This document shows, piece after piece, positions 8,316-16,981 of a stretch of 64,000 nt of DNA. The stretch is from assembly GCA_944320135.1 (NCBI GenBank), contig CALUGI010000005.1, positions 1 to 64,000 of the forward strand, in the 5' to 3' direction. How positions within the stretch are numbered: position 1 is the first letter of the stretch; the number at the start of each line of letters is the position of its first letter. Both the position numbers and the translations under genes were made by a program. This DNA comes from an uncultured Phocaeicola sp. GTDB lineage: Bacteria > Bacteroidota > Bacteroidia > Bacteroidales > Bacteroidaceae. The notes below the pieces were generated by a model. The model saw nothing but the letters and a program-made list of their open reading frames with translations. It made no database searches and was not told the DNA's origin.

Positions 8316-9416
8316 ATGAAAAAATTAGTTTGGATTGCCGCAGCGGGCGCGATGATGCTGGCGGCATGTCAGGAAAAGAACGGTTACACCATCAAGGGTA
8401 CGGCGGAAGGAGCGGCCGACGGCGACACCGTCTATTTGCAGAACCGCACGGAAGCAGGGTTCGTGGCGTTGGATTCGGCGGTGGTGAACGGCGGCATGTT
8501 CGAGTTTTCGGGCGTTGCCGATTCGATAGCCGTATCGCGTTATGTCGCTTATCTGAAGGAAGGCCGCCGCATGTCTGCGATGGTGTTCGTCGAACCGGGC
8601 GAAGTGACTGTAAACATGAGCGCGCAGGACAGCCGCATATCAGGCACTCCCAACAACGACATTTTCCAGGAGTTTATGGACGAATACCGGCGCATCGGCG
8701 ACGAAGTGAAAGCCGTTTACATGCAGGCCAACACGGATTCTACGCTGAGTCCTGCCCGTCGCGACTCGCTGTTGAAGGTGCTCGACGAGAAAAGGGACGC
8801 CGGTTCCGAACGTATTCTCCGGCTGATATCCGACAACGTCGGCAAGGCGGCGGGCGTAGAACTGCTGGGCATGTTCGGGGCTTCGTTCGAGGCGGCGGAA
8901 GTGCAGCCTTTAGTTGCTCAAGTTCCGGACTCTCTGGCGTCCAATCCGGGCTTCGTCCGACTGAAAGAATACGTGGAAACCATAGCAAAGACTTCGGAAG
9001 GGCAGAAGTACACCGACTTTGCGCTCGACACTCCGGAAGGAAAAGAAGTGAAGCTGTCGGATTACGTGTCGGAAAACAAGTACACTTTGGTAGATTTCTG
9101 GGCAAGCTGGTGCGGCCCATGCCGCAAGGAAATGCCGAGCGTTGCAGCCGCTTATGCAAAATACAAGGCAAAAGGTTTCGGAGTGGTGGGCGTTTCGCTC
9201 GACAGCAATCCGGAGAGCTGGAAAAAAGGCATTGCTGACTTGAAAATCACTTGGCCGCAAATGTCGGACTTGAAGGGATGGCAAAGCGAAGCGGCCCGGC
9301 TCTACGGCGTGCGTTCCATTCCGTCTACGGTGCTGGTAGCGCAAGACGGAACCATCGTGGCGCGCGACTTGCGCGGTGAGGACATCGCTTCCAAACTGGC
9401 CGAACTGCTGAAGTGA
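8316..9416 (+). CDS. TlpA-like thioredoxin-family lipoprotein
   Basis: The 366-aa protein has a lipoprotein signal (MLAAC, lipidated Cys at residue 19). An N-terminal beta-rich domain of the DUF4369 kind follows (YTIKGTAEG..GDTVYLQNR). The C-terminal AhpC/TSA-thioredoxin domain carries the redox motif WASWCGPCRKEM with C266 and C269, and a cis-Pro loop in VRSIPSTVLV. Proteins of this architecture are anchored in the envelope and reduce or isomerise disulfides. It stands alone with its own -7 box upstream, and a strong hairpin lies downstream. Bacteroidales carry many paralogues, so the client protein cannot be deduced. Confidence 0.92.
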   Translation: MKKLVWIAAAGAMMLAACQEKNGYTIKGTAEGAADGDTVYLQNRTEAGFVALDSAVVNGGMFEFSGVADSIAVSRYVAYLKEGRRMSAMVFVEPGEVTVNMSAQDSRISGTPNNDIFQEFMDEYRRIGDEVKAVYMQANTDSTLSPARRDSLLKVLDEKRDAGSERILRLISDNVGKAAGVELLGMFGASFEAAEVQPLVAQVPDSLASNPGFVRLKEYVETIAKTSEGQKYTDFALDTPEGKEVKLSDYVSENKYTLVDFWASWCGPCRKEMPSVAAAYAKYKAKGFGVVGVSLDSNPESWKKGIADLKITWPQMSDLKGWQSEAARLYGVRSIPSTVLVAQDGTIVARDLRGEDIASKLAELLK

Positions 9417-9437
9417 GGCGGCGCGGAAAGAAAGGCA

Positions 9438-9469
9438 AGGCCCGGCAAACCGTGAGGTCTGCCGGGCCT
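9438..9469. terminator. Hairpin between convergent genes
   Basis: AGGCCCGGCA and TGCCGGGCCT form a perfect 10-bp stem with a 12-nt loop. It lies between the ends of the TlpA-like gene and the APH-fold kinase gene, so it can serve both strands. Confidence 0.8.
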
Positions 9470-9490
9470 GTGCGTTTGTCGGAAACCGGA

Positions 9491-10573
9491 TTAAAGCAGC
9501 GAAGCGATGTATGCTTTCATTTCCGGTTCGGACTTTTTGGCTTCTTGATAGAGCTTGTATTGGGCTAATGTCCGCACATAATTGTGGTCGGCATATTGAA
9601 TCTGATAGTAAGTGTCGCCGTTGATGTAGTCGGTGAGGAAGCGCACGGCCTGCATGTAGGGGAAAAGTTTCACGGCGAAGGGCAGCATTTCTATTTCGAG
9701 CGGCGTAAGGAAACTTTTAGCCGATTCGATGTAGCCTTTGGCGAAGGCTTTGAAGATTTCCATGTTGAAGCGCACTTTCTCCAAGTCCGGTTCGTCTTCG
9801 CGCGAGGTGTTGGCTGCCGAACGCAGGAAGTCGCCGAAGTCGGAAAACACGAAGCTGGGCATGGTGGTGTCAAGGTCGATGACGCAGAGCACCTTCCCGT
9901 CTTTGTCGAACATCATGTTGCTTACCTTCGTGTCGCAGTGGCAGATGCGTTTGGGCAGTTTCCCTTCGCGGTACAGGCGTTCGGCCTGGCACATTTCGTC
10001 GGCGTCTTTTTCGATTTCGCTTACGAGCGCCTGCACTTTTTCCATGCGTCCGGCCGCATTTTCCGCTACGGCATCATGGAGCTGCTTTATGCGGAACTCC
10101 ATATTGTGGAAGTCGGGGATGGTTTCTCCTAATTTTTCCGGAATGTCGGCCAGCATCGCTTCAAATTCTCCGAACTTCAGCCCCACAAGATACGAGGACT
10201 CCGGTGTCACTGCGTCGAGGGTTTGCGAGTCGGGGATGAACTCGCACATGCGCCAGTAGTGCTCTCCGTCGAAATGATATGATTTTCCGTCGCGTGCAGA
10301 GACGAAGCGGAGCACTTTGCGGTTGATGTCCGTTTCGTGGGCTTCCTCCAACTTTTTGCGTATGTGGCGCGTCACGCATTCAATGTTGCGTTGCAGAACG
10401 TCCACATTCTGGAACACTTGGTGGTTGATACATTGCAGGATGTAGTCGCAAGCGCCGGGGTCTTTCGTCTCCACCTTATAAGTCTGGTTGATGAGGCCTG
10501 CGGTGAGCGGGACTATTTCGCTCACCTCTTTGACTTCCGGAAAATAAGAAATAATTTCATTAAGTCGGTTCAT
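9491..10573 (-). CDS. APH-fold phosphotransferase, NahK-like sugar kinase candidate
   Basis: The 360-aa protein belongs to the aminoglycoside phosphotransferase/choline kinase fold. The Brenner catalytic loop is CHCDTKVSNMMF (H212, D214, N219), and the metal-binding segment is VIDLDTTMP (D233, D235). The N-lobe contains LTAGLINQTYKVET, the nucleotide-binding hairpin. The pattern is like N-acetylhexosamine kinases, which act on host mucin or milk-glycan sugars, and related Bacteroides genes are often labelled mucin-desulfation proteins. I infer a small sugar or amino sugar substrate rather than antibiotic resistance. It is monocistronic, with its own promoter box at 10626. Confidence 0.85.
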   Translation of the reverse strand: MNRLNEIISYFPEVKEVSEIVPLTAGLINQTYKVETKDPGACDYILQCINHQVFQNVDVLQRNIECVTRHIRKKLEEAHETDINRKVLRFVSARDGKSYHFDGEHYWRMCEFIPDSQTLDAVTPESSYLVGLKFGEFEAMLADIPEKLGETIPDFHNMEFRIKQLHDAVAENAAGRMEKVQALVSEIEKDADEMCQAERLYREGKLPKRICHCDTKVSNMMFDKDGKVLCVIDLDTTMPSFVFSDFGDFLRSAANTSREDEPDLEKVRFNMEIFKAFAKGYIESAKSFLTPLEIEMLPFAVKLFPYMQAVRFLTDYINGDTYYQIQYADHNYVRTLAQYKLYQEAKKSEPEMKAYIASLL

Positions 10574-10625
10574 GATAATTAAATGTATAAGGTTTCTTTA
10601 TAGGTCTATTTAATTTCTTTCCTTG

Positions 10626-10633
10626 CAAACATA
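10626..10633 (-). promoter_or_regulatory. -7 box for the APH-fold kinase
   Basis: TATGTTTG on the minus strand matches TAnnTTTG and lies about 53 nt upstream of the start codon at 10573. Confidence 0.6.
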
Positions 10634-10754
10634 CATAAAAATATCTGTTTTCGTATTTCTCCGACGGATAAAAATATTTTATTTATCCCTTTTTAGTGTT
10701 TGAAGCCTATTTCCTTCCGCTTTTGGCGGCGGACGCTCTCCGGCAATGAAAAAG

Positions 10755-10814
10755 CAGCCGGGAGCGTGCTGAAAAGCGGCGGCAATCCTTTGCTTTTCCG
10801 GCGGCTCCCGGCTG
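10755..10814 (-). terminator. Hairpin terminator after the dipeptidase gene
   Basis: CAGCCGGGAGC and GCTCCCGGCTG pair as an 11-bp perfect stem. A second inner pairing (GAAAAGC with GCTTTTC) extends the structure. It lies 41 nt after the stop of the M20 gene and is followed by T-rich sequence in the minus direction. Confidence 0.7.
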
Positions 10815-10855
10815 AGATGCGGACGCATTCGGTTGGACGTCCGTTGCGTGAAAAA

Positions 10856-12220
10856 TTAAATATCCTTGTCGAATTCTATATGGAAACTTGCTGCCGCTTC
10901 GATGCCTTTGCGGAAAATGTCGAGCGGGAAACTTTCGTTGGGCGAGTGGATGGCGTTGCTTTCCAATCCGAATCCCATCAGCACGGTTTTAATGCCGAGA
11001 ATGCGTTCAAAGTCGCTGATGATGGGGATGCTTCCTCCACGGCGCACGGCAAGCGGCCTCTTTCCGAAGGCTTGGGCGAACCCTTTTTCCGCAGCCCGAT
11101 AAGCGGGGAGGTCTATCGGGCAGACGTAGCCTTCGCCTCCGTGCATGGGAGTCACTTTTACAGTCACGCAATCGGGGGCGATTGAGCGGATATAGTCTGC
11201 GAAAAGCGCCGAAATCTTTTCGTGGTTCTGATGGGGCACCAACCGGCACGACACCTTGGCGTATGCTTTCGAAGGCAATATCGTTTTGGAGCCTTCGCCC
11301 GTGTATCCTCCCCAGATTCCGCATACGTCGAACGACGGGCGGCAACTGTTGCGCTCCAGCGTAGAGTATCCCGTTTCTCCTTTCAGGGCTTTCACGCCGA
11401 TGGCTTCCATGTATTTTTTCTCGTCGAACGGGATGCGGGCAATCATCTCGCGCTCCGCTGCGGGCGCTTCCTCCACATCGTCGTAGAAGCGGGGGACGGC
11501 GATTCGTCCGTTTTCGTCGGTGAGTTGCGCGATGAGGCTGCAGAGCACGTTGGCAGGATTGGCCACCGCTCCGCCGAAGTGTCCCGAATGCAGGTCGCGG
11601 TTCGGGCCGGTCACTTCGATTTCCCAATATGCCAGCCCGCGCAGGCCGGTGGTCAGCGAAGGGAGGTCGGCTCCCAGCATACTGGTGTCGGACACGAGGA
11701 TTACGTCCGCCTTCAGCAGCTCCTTATGTTCGTGGAGGAAAGCGTTCAGGCTCGGCGATCCGATTTCCTCTTCTCCTTCGAGGATAAACTTCACGTTGTG
11801 GCGCAGTAGCCCTTCGCGCACCACGTATTCGAAAGCCTTCGCTTGAATCATCGACTGCCCTTTGTCGTCGTCCGCTCCCCGTGCCCAGATTCGTCCGTCG
11901 CGGATTTCCGGCTCAAACGGCCGGCTTTTCCAGAGTTCCAGCGGTTCGGCCGGCATCACGTCGTAATGCCCGTAGATGAGCACGGTGGGCGCGTCCGGGC
12001 CGACACGCTTCTCCGCATATACCAGCGGATTTCCTTCTGAGGGCATGGTCATGGCTTCGTCGGCTCCCGCTTCGAGCAGAAGCTGCCTCCAGCGTTCGGC
12101 ACAAGCCAGCATGTCTTCTTTGTGTTGGGGCAGGGCACTGATGCTCGGTATGCGGATAAGGCTGAAAAGTTCGTCCAGAAACCGGCTTTCGTTTTCTTCG
12201 ATGTATTGCTTGATGTCCAT
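10856..12220 (-). CDS. M20-family metallodipeptidase
   Basis: The 454-aa cytosolic zinc peptidase has the M20 motifs in order: GHYDVMP (H85, D87), RGADDDKG with the bridging metal Asp at about 118, ILEGEEEIGS with the catalytic Glu at about 151, and SDTSM. The dimerisation lid domain lies between about 190 and 350, with the DLHSGHFGG segment typical of the CNDP/dipeptidase branch. Family members trim small peptides from peptide uptake. It starts 12 nt after aroC ends and is probably co-transcribed with it, though the two functions are unrelated. Confidence 0.93.
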   Translation of the reverse strand: MDIKQYIEENESRFLDELFSLIRIPSISALPQHKEDMLACAERWRQLLLEAGADEAMTMPSEGNPLVYAEKRVGPDAPTVLIYGHYDVMPAEPLELWKSRPFEPEIRDGRIWARGADDDKGQSMIQAKAFEYVVREGLLRHNVKFILEGEEEIGSPSLNAFLHEHKELLKADVILVSDTSMLGADLPSLTTGLRGLAYWEIEVTGPNRDLHSGHFGGAVANPANVLCSLIAQLTDENGRIAVPRFYDDVEEAPAAEREMIARIPFDEKKYMEAIGVKALKGETGYSTLERNSCRPSFDVCGIWGGYTGEGSKTILPSKAYAKVSCRLVPHQNHEKISALFADYIRSIAPDCVTVKVTPMHGGEGYVCPIDLPAYRAAEKGFAQAFGKRPLAVRRGGSIPIISDFERILGIKTVLMGFGLESNAIHSPNESFPLDIFRKGIEAAASFHIEFDKDI

Positions 12221-12232
12221 TTGGTTCTTCGT

Positions 12233-13306
12233 TTACAAGTGCGTTGTTTTGTCTAACAGATAATAGTCGAGCAGCGTCATGGCGGCCATCGCTTCCACTA
12301 TCGGGACGGCGCGGGGCAATACGCAAGGGTCGTGCCGTCCGCGAGCCTTCAGCACGGTTTCGTTTCCGTGGATGTCTATCGTGGGCTGCTCCGTCAGTAT
12401 GGTGGCCACCGGCTTGAACGCCACCCGGAAGTAGATGTCCTGTCCGTTGCTGATTCCTCCCTGAATGCCTCCCGAACGGTTCGTGCGGAAGCCTGCGTGT
12501 CCGTTGTCGTTGTAGAGGATGTCGTTTTGTTCGCTGCCTTTCGTCTCCATCCGGCCGAACCCCTGTCCGTATTCAAACCCTTTTGCGGCGTTGATGCTCA
12601 GCATGGCGTTGCCCAATGCGGCATGGAGTTTGCCGAATGCAGGCTGGCCCAGTCCGACAGGGCAGCCCTGCACCACGCAGCTTACGGTTCCCCCTATGGT
12701 GTCTCCTTCTCCTTTGATGCGGAAGGTATAGTCTTCCATCTGTTTCGCCAACTCCGGGTCGGGGCAGCGCACGGGGTTCTTTTCGATTTGGCTCAGGTCG
12801 TAGGCCGTATAGTCTTTGTCCAGTTTGTATGGGCCGACTTGCGACGTGAAAGCCGTGATGCGGACGCCCAATTGGTTGAGGGCGAGCTTGGCCAGCGCGC
12901 CGCCCACTACTCGTGCGACGGTTTCGCGCGCTGACGAGCGTCCTCCCCCGCGATGGTCTCGTATGCCGTACTTCATGGTATAGGTATAGTCGGCATGTGA
13001 CGGGCGGAACACGTCTTTCATGTTGTCGTAATCGTTGGAGTGTTGGTTGGTGTTCCATACGACGAATCCGATGGGGCATCCGGTAGACACTCCTTCATAG
13101 ATTCCGGAAAGGAACTCCACTTCGTCGGCTTCCTTGCGCGACGTGGTGATGGCCGACTGTCCCGGACGGCGCCGGCTGAGTTCTTGCTGTATGAAACCGG
13201 TGTCGACGGCGATTCCTGCCGGGAATCCGTCGATGACGCCTCCGATAGCTTTGCCGTGAGATTCGCCGAAGCTGGTCAGGCGAAATATGTTTCCAAATGT
13301 GTTCAT
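12233..13306 (-). CDS. aroC: Chorismate synthase
   Basis: AroC converts 5-enolpyruvylshikimate 3-phosphate to chorismate with reduced FMN, the last step of the shikimate pathway. The 357-aa protein has the usual length. It contains the three classical signatures: [14 protein letters not shown] near the N-terminus (His17), the central [14 protein letters not shown] flavin-binding segment, and a C-terminal [15 protein letters not shown] loop with the [16 protein letters not shown] stretch. No TAnnTTTG box is visible in the 93 nt upstream, so it may be read through from the LemA/TPM genes. Confidence 0.98.
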   Translation of the reverse strand: MNTFGNIFRLTSFGESHGKAIGGVIDGFPAGIAVDTGFIQQELSRRRPGQSAITTSRKEADEVEFLSGIYEGVSTGCPIGFVVWNTNQHSNDYDNMKDVFRPSHADYTYTMKYGIRDHRGGGRSSARETVARVVGGALAKLALNQLGVRITAFTSQVGPYKLDKDYTAYDLSQIEKNPVRCPDPELAKQMEDYTFRIKGEGDTIGGTVSCVVQGCPVGLGQPAFGKLHAALGNAMLSINAAKGFEYGQGFGRMETKGSEQNDILYNDNGHAGFRTNRSGGIQGGISNGQDIYFRVAFKPVATILTEQPTIDIHGNETVLKARGRHDPCVLPRAVPIVEAMAAMTLLDYYLLDKTTHL

Positions 13307-13399
13307 AAATGTTTGCTGTTTAGGATTGTTGTGTGGATGTGTTTTGAGCGCGGAGACGATGGGCTTTGCCTGTCGGCTTCGTGCCCGTGTCCGACTCTG

Positions 13400-14320
13400 T
13401 CAGAACTTGCTTCCTGCGCCTCCGCCTCCGAATTCCCCTCCGCCGAAACTTCCTCCGCCGAAGCCTCCGTGCCCTCCGGAACCGCCGAAGAACGGTCCGC
13501 CGACAAACGGCCCTCCGCCGCCTCCGCGATGTCCGATGTCGTTTCCGTCGTCCTTGCGTTCGGTGACGCGGCGGACGTATCCGCAATGGGCGCAGCGGTA
13601 GACGGTTTCGACCGTGCGCACCGTTCCGATGCGCGAAACGGTGCGCGAAGAAACCTGGCGGAGCTTGTAGCGGCGGCACTTCGGGCATTTTCTGCGCTGG
13701 CGGACGGTGAACCACATCAGCGCCGGCACTCCTATAAAGCAGAAAGCCAGCGCGATGAGCAGCAATGCGTTGCCGGAATTTTCTTCAATGGGAGCGGGCG
13801 CGCCTTTTTCGCCGGCCAGCGCTTGGCGGACGGCGCGTATGCCCGCCACCATCCCTTCGTCCCAATTGCCCTTGCTGAAGGGAACGTTCATATAGCGTTC
13901 CTGGATGCGCTTGCAGACGGCGTCGGGAAGCGCGCCTTCCAGACCGTAGCCTGTGGCAAACTGGATGCAGCGTTCGCCTGTGACCAGAAGCACCACCAGA
14001 CCGTTGTCTTTCCCCTTCTGACCGACTCCGTTCGTCCGTCCCAGTTCGTAGGCAAATTCAAAGCAGTCGCCCCCTTCTATTTGCTCTACGGCCACGACCA
14101 ATGTCTGTATGCCCGTTTGCTGTTCCAGCGCATAGAGCATGGTGTCTATCACGGCTGCCGCCTGCTCCGACAGGATGCGGTCGGGGTTGCTCACGTACCG
14201 CATCCTGTTTTGCAGGCGCGGCGCCGGCACTTCCTCCGCCTTGTATTCTTTGGAAAGGAGAGGGGAGGCGCACAGCAGGCAGAAAGCGGCCGCAATTCCG
14301 GCGAATGACAAGCGTTTCAT
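13400..14320 (-). CDS. TPM-domain membrane protein with zinc ribbon and Gly-rich tail
   Basis: The 306-aa protein has an N-terminal signal peptide and a TPM (YgcG-like) domain with the ILSEQAAAVIDTMLYALEQQ helix and GLVVLLVTGE strand. A transmembrane segment (LLLIALAFCFIGVPALMW) follows. The cytoplasmic part is a CPKC..CAHC zinc ribbon and a glycine-rich tail of GG[F/S/E/P] repeats. TPM domains are often paired with LemA proteins, as here: LemA is 12 nt upstream. The function of the pair is not established; membrane-protein quality control or cell-envelope stress has been proposed. The Gly-rich tail is typical of the family and not a sign of frameshift. Confidence 0.9.
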   Translation of the reverse strand: MKRLSFAGIAAAFCLLCASPLLSKEYKAEEVPAPRLQNRMRYVSNPDRILSEQAAAVIDTMLYALEQQTGIQTLVVAVEQIEGGDCFEFAYELGRTNGVGQKGKDNGLVVLLVTGERCIQFATGYGLEGALPDAVCKRIQERYMNVPFSKGNWDEGMVAGIRAVRQALAGEKGAPAPIEENSGNALLLIALAFCFIGVPALMWFTVRQRRKCPKCRRYKLRQVSSRTVSRIGTVRTVETVYRCAHCGYVRRVTERKDDGNDIGHRGGGGGPFVGGPFFGGSGGHGGFGGGSFGGGEFGGGGAGSKF

Positions 14321-14332
14321 GATGCCTGCGGA

Positions 14333-14929
14333 TTAGAACTGCACTTCGGGTGCCTTCTCGCTTCCTTCTTCCGCTTCGAAATAAGGATGCTTTTCGAAGC
14401 CGAACATGCTTGCCACGATGTTTTTCGGAAAGCGGCGGAGGTTGGTGTTGAATGCGCGTGCGCTTTCATTGAAGTTCCGCCGCGCTACGGCGATGCGGTT
14501 TTCCGTGCCTTCCAGCTGCGCCTGAAGCTCCTTGAAGTTCTCGTTCGCCTTCAAGTCCGGATAGTTCTCCGTGATGGCGAGCAGGCGGCTCAGCGCGCTG
14601 CCCACTTCGCCCTGCGCGCGCTGGTAGGCTGCAATCTTTTCGGGAGTGAGGTCATCGATGTCGATATGCGTCTGGCTGGCTTTCGCGCGGGCGGACACTA
14701 CGGCGTCGAACGTTTCCTTTTCGTGCGCGGCATATCCTTTTACCGTATTCACCAAGTTCGGAATCAGGTCAGAGCGCCTCTGGTATTGGTTTTCTACGTT
14801 GCTCCAGGCAGTGTTGACACTTTCTTCCTGGCCGACGAGCGAGTTGTAAGACGACACGCAATAAGCGGCCAGCATGACGATGACCGCTGCGACAATGACG
14901 GGAGTAATCCATTTCTTGTTCATGTTCAT
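14333..14929 (-). CDS. LemA family protein
   Basis: The 198-aa LemA protein has an N-terminal membrane anchor (WITPVIVAAVIVMLAAYCV). The conserved coiled helical bundle follows: SYNSLVGQEESVNTAWSNVE, YQRRSDLIPNLVNTVKGYA, then the SRLLAITENYPDLKAN block and AVARRNFNESARAFNT. Homologues face the periplasm as a helical bundle. A second ATG two codons later is equally possible as the start. It begins a two-gene unit with the TPM protein. Its promoter region is shared back-to-back with that of lepA. Confidence 0.95.
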   Translation of the reverse strand: MNMNKKWITPVIVAAVIVMLAAYCVSSYNSLVGQEESVNTAWSNVENQYQRRSDLIPNLVNTVKGYAAHEKETFDAVVSARAKASQTHIDIDDLTPEKIAAYQRAQGEVGSALSRLLAITENYPDLKANENFKELQAQLEGTENRIAVARRNFNESARAFNTNLRRFPKNIVASMFGFEKHPYFEAEEGSEKAPEVQF

Positions 14930-14954
14930 ATAAGCGTAAAATTAGTTTCAACGG

Positions 14955-14962
14955 CAAACATA
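14955..14962 (-). promoter_or_regulatory. -7 box of the lemA-TPM unit
   Basis: TATGTTTG on the minus strand, 25 nt upstream of the LemA start codon, matches the TAnnTTTG consensus. Confidence 0.65.
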
Positions 14963-14984
14963 CGGAAAAATCTTATTTTTTTCA

Positions 14985-14992
14985 TACCTTTG
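14985..14992 (+). promoter_or_regulatory. -7 box of lepA
   Basis: TACCTTTG lies 32 nt upstream of the lepA ATG. It is only about 22 bp from the opposing -7 box of lemA. The two promoters therefore overlap, and their polymerases would compete for the same DNA. Confidence 0.65.
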
Positions 14993-15024
14993 CGCAACAA
15001 ATCGGAACGTTATCGTAAATATAC

Positions 15025-16806
15025 ATGAAGAATATAAGGAACTTTTGCATTATCGCCCACATCGACCACGGAAAGTCGACGCTGGCCGACCGGCTGCTGG
15101 AATACACGAACACCATCAAGATTACCGAAGGGCAGATGCTCGACGACATGGACTTGGAGCGCGAGCGCGGAATCACCATCAAGAGCCACGCCATCCAGAT
15201 GGAATACGCTTATAACGGAGAAAAATATGTGCTCAACTTGATAGACACTCCGGGACACGTGGACTTCTCTTACGAGGTGTCGCGCTCCATCGCCGCGTGC
15301 GAGGGCGCGCTGCTCGTGGTGGACGCTTCGCAAGGAGTGCAGGCGCAGACCATCTCGAATCTCTATATGGCGCTGGAACACGACCTGGAAATCATCCCCG
15401 TGATGAACAAGTGCGACATGGACAGCGCGATGCCCGACGAGGTGGAAGACGAGATTGTCGATTTGCTCGGCTGCAGGCGGGAAGACATCATCCGGGCTTC
15501 CGGAAAAACCGGAATGGGCGTGGAGGAAATACTGAAGGCGGTAGTTGAGCGCATCCCTTGTCCCACGGGCGACGAGAACGCGCCGTTGCAGGCCCTCATC
15601 TTCGACTCCGTGTTCAACTCGTTTCGGGGTATCATCGCTTACTTCAAGGTGGTGAACGGAGTAATCCGCACGGGCGACCATGTGAAGTTCTTCAATACGG
15701 AAAAGGAGTACGACGCAGACGAAGTGGGCGTGCTGAAAATGGACATGGTGCCGCGCAAGGAACTGCGCACGGGCGACGTGGGCTACATCATTTCGGGCAT
15801 CAAGACTTCGCGCGAGGTGAAGGTGGGCGACACCATCACCCACGTAAGCCGTCCGTGCGAGAAGGCTATCGAAGGTTTCGAGGAAGTGAAGCCGATGGTG
15901 TTTGCCGGAGTGTATCCCATCGAAGCGGAGGACTACGAGAACCTGCGCGCTTCGCTCGAAAAACTTCAGCTCAACGACGCTTCGCTGACCTTCCAGCCCG
16001 AATCGTCGCTGGCCCTCGGATTCGGGTTCCGTTGCGGCTTTCTGGGGCTGCTCCACATGGAAATTATTCAAGAACGGCTCGACCGCGAGTTTGACATGAG
16101 CGTCATCACCACCGTGCCCAACGTGTCGTATATGGTCTACGACAAGCAGGGCGGCGTGCAGGAAGTGCATAATCCCGGCGGAATGCCCGACCCGACGCTC
16201 ATCGACCATATCGAGGAACCGTATATCGACGCTTCCATCATCACGACTACCGACTATATCGGCCCCATCATGACTTTGTGTCTGGGCAAGCGCGGCGAGC
16301 TGGTGCGTCAGGACTACATTTCGGGCAACCGTGTGGAGCTGCACTACAAGATGCCGCTGGGCGAGATAGTCATCGACTTCTACGACAAACTGAAAAGCCT
16401 CTCGAAAGGATATGCTTCGTTCGACTACCATCAGGCGGGTTTCCGCCCCTCGAAGCTCGTCAAGCTCGACATCCTGCTCAACGGCGAGTCGGTGGACGCG
16501 CTCTCCACGCTGACCCATATCGACAACGCCTATGAACTGGGGCGGCGCATGTGCGAGAAGCTGAAGGAGCTGATTCCTCGCCAGCAGTTCGAAATCGCTA
16601 TTCAGGCAGCTATCGGCTCGAAAATCATCGCCCGCGAAACCATCAAGGCCGTGCGCAAGGACGTGACCGCCAAGTGCTACGGAGGCGACGTGAGCCGCAA
16701 GCGCAAGCTGCTCGAAAAGCAGAAGCGCGGAAAGAAGCGCATGAAGCAGATAGGTACGGTGGAAGTGCCGCAGAAGGCGTTCCTCGCCGTATTGAAACTG
16801 GATTGA
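15025..16806 (+). CDS. lepA: Elongation factor 4 (LepA)
   Basis: LepA is a ribosome-bound GTPase that back-translocates or rescues stalled ribosomes. The 593-aa protein has the standard length. Its GTPase motifs are [10 protein letters not shown] (P-loop), the GITI switch I segment, [14 protein letters not shown] (G3) and NKCD (G4). The EF-G-like domains and the unique LepA C-terminal domain follow, with the conserved [11 protein letters not shown] and KRMKQIG segments near the end. It stands alone, with a terminator hairpin 26 nt after its stop. Confidence 0.98.
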   Translation: MKNIRNFCIIAHIDHGKSTLADRLLEYTNTIKITEGQMLDDMDLERERGITIKSHAIQMEYAYNGEKYVLNLIDTPGHVDFSYEVSRSIAACEGALLVVDASQGVQAQTISNLYMALEHDLEIIPVMNKCDMDSAMPDEVEDEIVDLLGCRREDIIRASGKTGMGVEEILKAVVERIPCPTGDENAPLQALIFDSVFNSFRGIIAYFKVVNGVIRTGDHVKFFNTEKEYDADEVGVLKMDMVPRKELRTGDVGYIISGIKTSREVKVGDTITHVSRPCEKAIEGFEEVKPMVFAGVYPIEAEDYENLRASLEKLQLNDASLTFQPESSLALGFGFRCGFLGLLHMEIIQERLDREFDMSVITTVPNVSYMVYDKQGGVQEVHNPGGMPDPTLIDHIEEPYIDASIITTTDYIGPIMTLCLGKRGELVRQDYISGNRVELHYKMPLGEIVIDFYDKLKSLSKGYASFDYHQAGFRPSKLVKLDILLNGESVDALSTLTHIDNAYELGRRMCEKLKELIPRQQFEIAIQAAIGSKIIARETIKAVRKDVTAKCYGGDVSRKRKLLEKQKRGKKRMKQIGTVEVPQKAFLAVLKLD

Positions 16807-16831
16807 CGGAAAAATGCTTTTTGGAACCAAC

Positions 16832-16865
16832 GGAGGCTGTCTCGAAGCGGGTAGAGACAGCCTCC
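16832..16865 (+). terminator. lepA terminator
   Basis: GGAGGCTGTCTC and GAGACAGCCTCC form a perfect 12-bp stem with a 10-nt loop, shortly after the lepA stop. Confidence 0.8.
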
Positions 16866-16930
16866 GCTGTTTAGTTGTCAGGCGCAAAGTCCTTTCCTTC
16901 GGCGTTTCAGGAGGACAGGCATAGACAAGA

Positions 16931-16958
16931 AAGGCTGCCCCGATGCAGGGGCAGCCTT
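16931..16958 (-). terminator. Terminator of the coaX-to-PpiD operon
   Basis: AAGGCTGCCCC and GGGGCAGCCTT pair perfectly (11 bp, 6-nt loop). The hairpin lies 24 nt beyond the stop of the PpiD-like gene on the minus strand. Confidence 0.8.
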
Positions 16959-16981
16959 TCTGCTTTTATGAGAATGTGTTT

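Noticed and set aside
13400..13530. Gly-rich low-complexity tail of the TPM protein considered as a repeat artefact
   Set aside because: Such Gly-rich tails are normal in this family.
15010..16887. 625-codon minus-strand frame opposite lepA
   Set aside because: Exact antisense of a conserved GTPase, without recognisable motifs.
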